From assembly GCF_000311725.1 (NCBI RefSeq), contig NZ_HE978511.1:863523-927522 (forward strand): DNA of 64,000 nt, given 5' to 3'. Position numbers and translations under genes: made by a program. Positions 62,942-64,000 of the stretch are shown one piece after another (position 1 is the stretch's first letter; the number at the start of each line of letters is the position of its first letter). Source of the DNA: Robertmurraya massiliosenegalensis JC6 (GTDB lineage: Bacteria > Bacillota > Bacilli > Bacillales > Cytobacillaceae). Under the pieces are notes generated by a model. That model saw nothing but the letters and a program-made list of their open reading frames with translations, was not told the origin of the DNA and did no database searches.

Positions 62942-63850
62942 TTGATCCTAAAGCCCCGTATCGAATCCCCCGAGTTATTAATTCTTCGATGTTTATCTCC
63001 ACGGAAACAGTTAGTAGAGAAAGACCACCATTACTATGAAAATCTCGAAAAAGGTTTTGAAGGCGAGAAAAAGTTTGATGAATTACTAGAAACTTTTACA
63101 GAAGACTGGCTCTTTTTAAATGGCCTTTTGCTCGAACACAATAATTCCCTTTTTCAAATTGATACCTTAGGCATTTCCCAAGAAGGCTTGTACCTTTTCG
63201 ATGTAAAATATTACGAAGGTGATATGTCCATCGACGGAGAGCTTTGGAAATATAGCAATGGTACCGTCTTAAAAAATCCGCTTCATCAGCTGCAACGATG
63301 CGAATCCCTTCTAAGTAGATTTTTGCAGGATAAAGGGCTGCATTTTCCCATTAAGGCTTATCTTGTTTTTAATCATCCCCACTTTACTCTTTATGGAGCT
63401 CCACGAAATCCAACCATTATTCTCCCAACCCAGTTACAGTATTTTATGAAAAAGCTGAAGTCCGTTAAATCCGTACTGAATAGCAGTCATAAAAAGCTAG
63501 CTGATATGATTTTGACGGCAAATCTCCCCAGTTACCCAAATGCTTATATTCCGAAATATGAGTACTCCGATCTAACTAGAGGGATTATATGTTCTAGCTG
63601 TGGGTCATTTTTAAAATCGAAATCTCATTTTGGAAAATTAACATGTCAACACTGCCTTCATGTAGAACAATTAGATTCTGCGGCTTTACGGAGTTTACGA
63701 GAATTTCAAATACTCTTTCCAGAAAGAAAAGTGACGACAAATGCGCTATTTGATTGGTGTAGCCCGATATTGAGTAAGCGACAAGTACAAAAGGTTCTTA
63801 GTGAGAACTTTGAACGAAAAGGTCATGGAAAATATTCATATTATGTTTGA
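62942..63850 (+). CDS. NERD-domain protein
   Basis: 302 residues. The nuclease-related domain spans about 40-150: GFEGEKKFDELLETF at its start, NSLFQIDTLGISQEGLYLFDVKYYEGDM with the D...D-x-K pattern expected of PD-(D/E)XK-like folds. A zinc ribbon CSSCGSFLKSKSHFGKLTCQHC lies near residue 217-238, followed by a basic end. A TTG start with AAAGG about 10 nt upstream. Such proteins are common in Bacillus; role in DNA metabolism is only proposed. No partner genes visible before the window ends. Confidence 0.85.
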   Translation: MILKPRIESPELLILRCLSPRKQLVEKDHHYYENLEKGFEGEKKFDELLETFTEDWLFLNGLLLEHNNSLFQIDTLGISQEGLYLFDVKYYEGDMSIDGELWKYSNGTVLKNPLHQLQRCESLLSRFLQDKGLHFPIKAYLVFNHPHFTLYGAPRNPTIILPTQLQYFMKKLKSVKSVLNSSHKKLADMILTANLPSYPNAYIPKYEYSDLTRGIICSSCGSFLKSKSHFGKLTCQHCLHVEQLDSAALRSLREFQILFPERKVTTNALFDWCSPILSKRQVQKVLSENFERKGHGKYSYYV

Positions 63851-64000
63851 TTTTTTCAGGAACCGCCCTCGGTAATTCTAGCTGGGGGCATTCTTTCTGC
63901 TGTAACGGAGAATTTATTTTAATGAGGATACTTTTTTTCTGGAAAAACAAATCGGGTTTCATGTAACATACTTTCTCTTTCAAACTGCTCTTCTCTTGTC
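63851..64000. other. Right-hand edge, no gene assigned
   Basis: 150 bp after the NERD gene. No convincing terminator, ribosome site or coding frame was seen; a gene from the next segment could begin beyond the edge. Confidence 0.3.

Overview
The window reads as chromosomal core DNA of a low-GC, spore-forming-type Bacillaceae species. Gene content and order closely track the Bacillus subtilis segment argCJBD-carAB-argF / yjzC-yjzD-yjaU-yjaV-med / fabHA-fabF-yjaZ-app-yjbA-trpS-opp / yjbC-spxA-mecA. A second block matches yitS-yitT-yitU-yitV-yitW and yitL-yitK. clpB, a cardiolipin synthase next to mecA, DUF3899 and DUF3941 point to a species outside the B. subtilis group. No rRNA, tRNA, CRISPR array, insertion sequence or prophage was seen. 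The species cannot be named from the sequence alone.

Layout. 1-5.2 kb: partial cls, mecA, spxA-yjbC (proteolysis, competence and thiol stress), a small membrane protein and a secreted DUF4015 glycoside-hydrolase-like protein. 5.5-11.3 kb: oppABCDF with a CodY-like site in front of oppA. 11.5-13.8 kb: DUF3899 gene, trpS, yjbA. 14-19.7 kb: a second oligopeptide transporter in the order appD-F-B-C-A. 20-23.3 kb: yjaZ and fabHA-fabF behind a FapR-type operator. 23.5-27 kb: a small divergent gene where B. subtilis has comZ, then med, yjaV, yjaU, yjzD. 27.1-31 kb: clpB with a perfect CtsR box, yjzC, and uppP behind an ECF-sigma-type promoter. 31-40.6 kb: the arginine operon argC-J-B-D-carA-carB-argF with ARG-box-like operators.

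41-49.5 kb is the most distinctive part: an anaerobic/molybdenum-cofactor island. Two Fnr paralogues, each with a C-terminal Cys-x2-Cys-x4-Cys cluster, flank a YwiC-like membrane protein, a shortened NarI-like protein, mobB-moeA, a soluble chemoreceptor-like protein and moaA. A radical SAM/SPASM protein follows. Sites resembling TGTGA-N6-TCACT lie in front of most of these transcription units, several about 41 bp upstream of a plausible start point. This suggests one oxygen-controlled regulon that includes a cytosolic chemoreceptor.

49.5-57 kb: a cluster of palindromic repeats, then yitW, yitV, yitU, two tiny genes, an Ig-like secreted protein, yitT, yitS, a DUF3941 gene, yitL (CvfB) and yitK (YajQ). 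57-61.3 kb: a class I ribonucleotide reductase operon (alpha, beta, flavodoxin) whose leader carries tandem NrdR boxes, a cobalamin riboswitch and an intrinsic terminator. This implies a B12-dependent reductase elsewhere in the genome. 61.3-64 kb: a membrane-anchored GH13 protein in which all three catalytic acids are substituted, and a NERD-domain protein.
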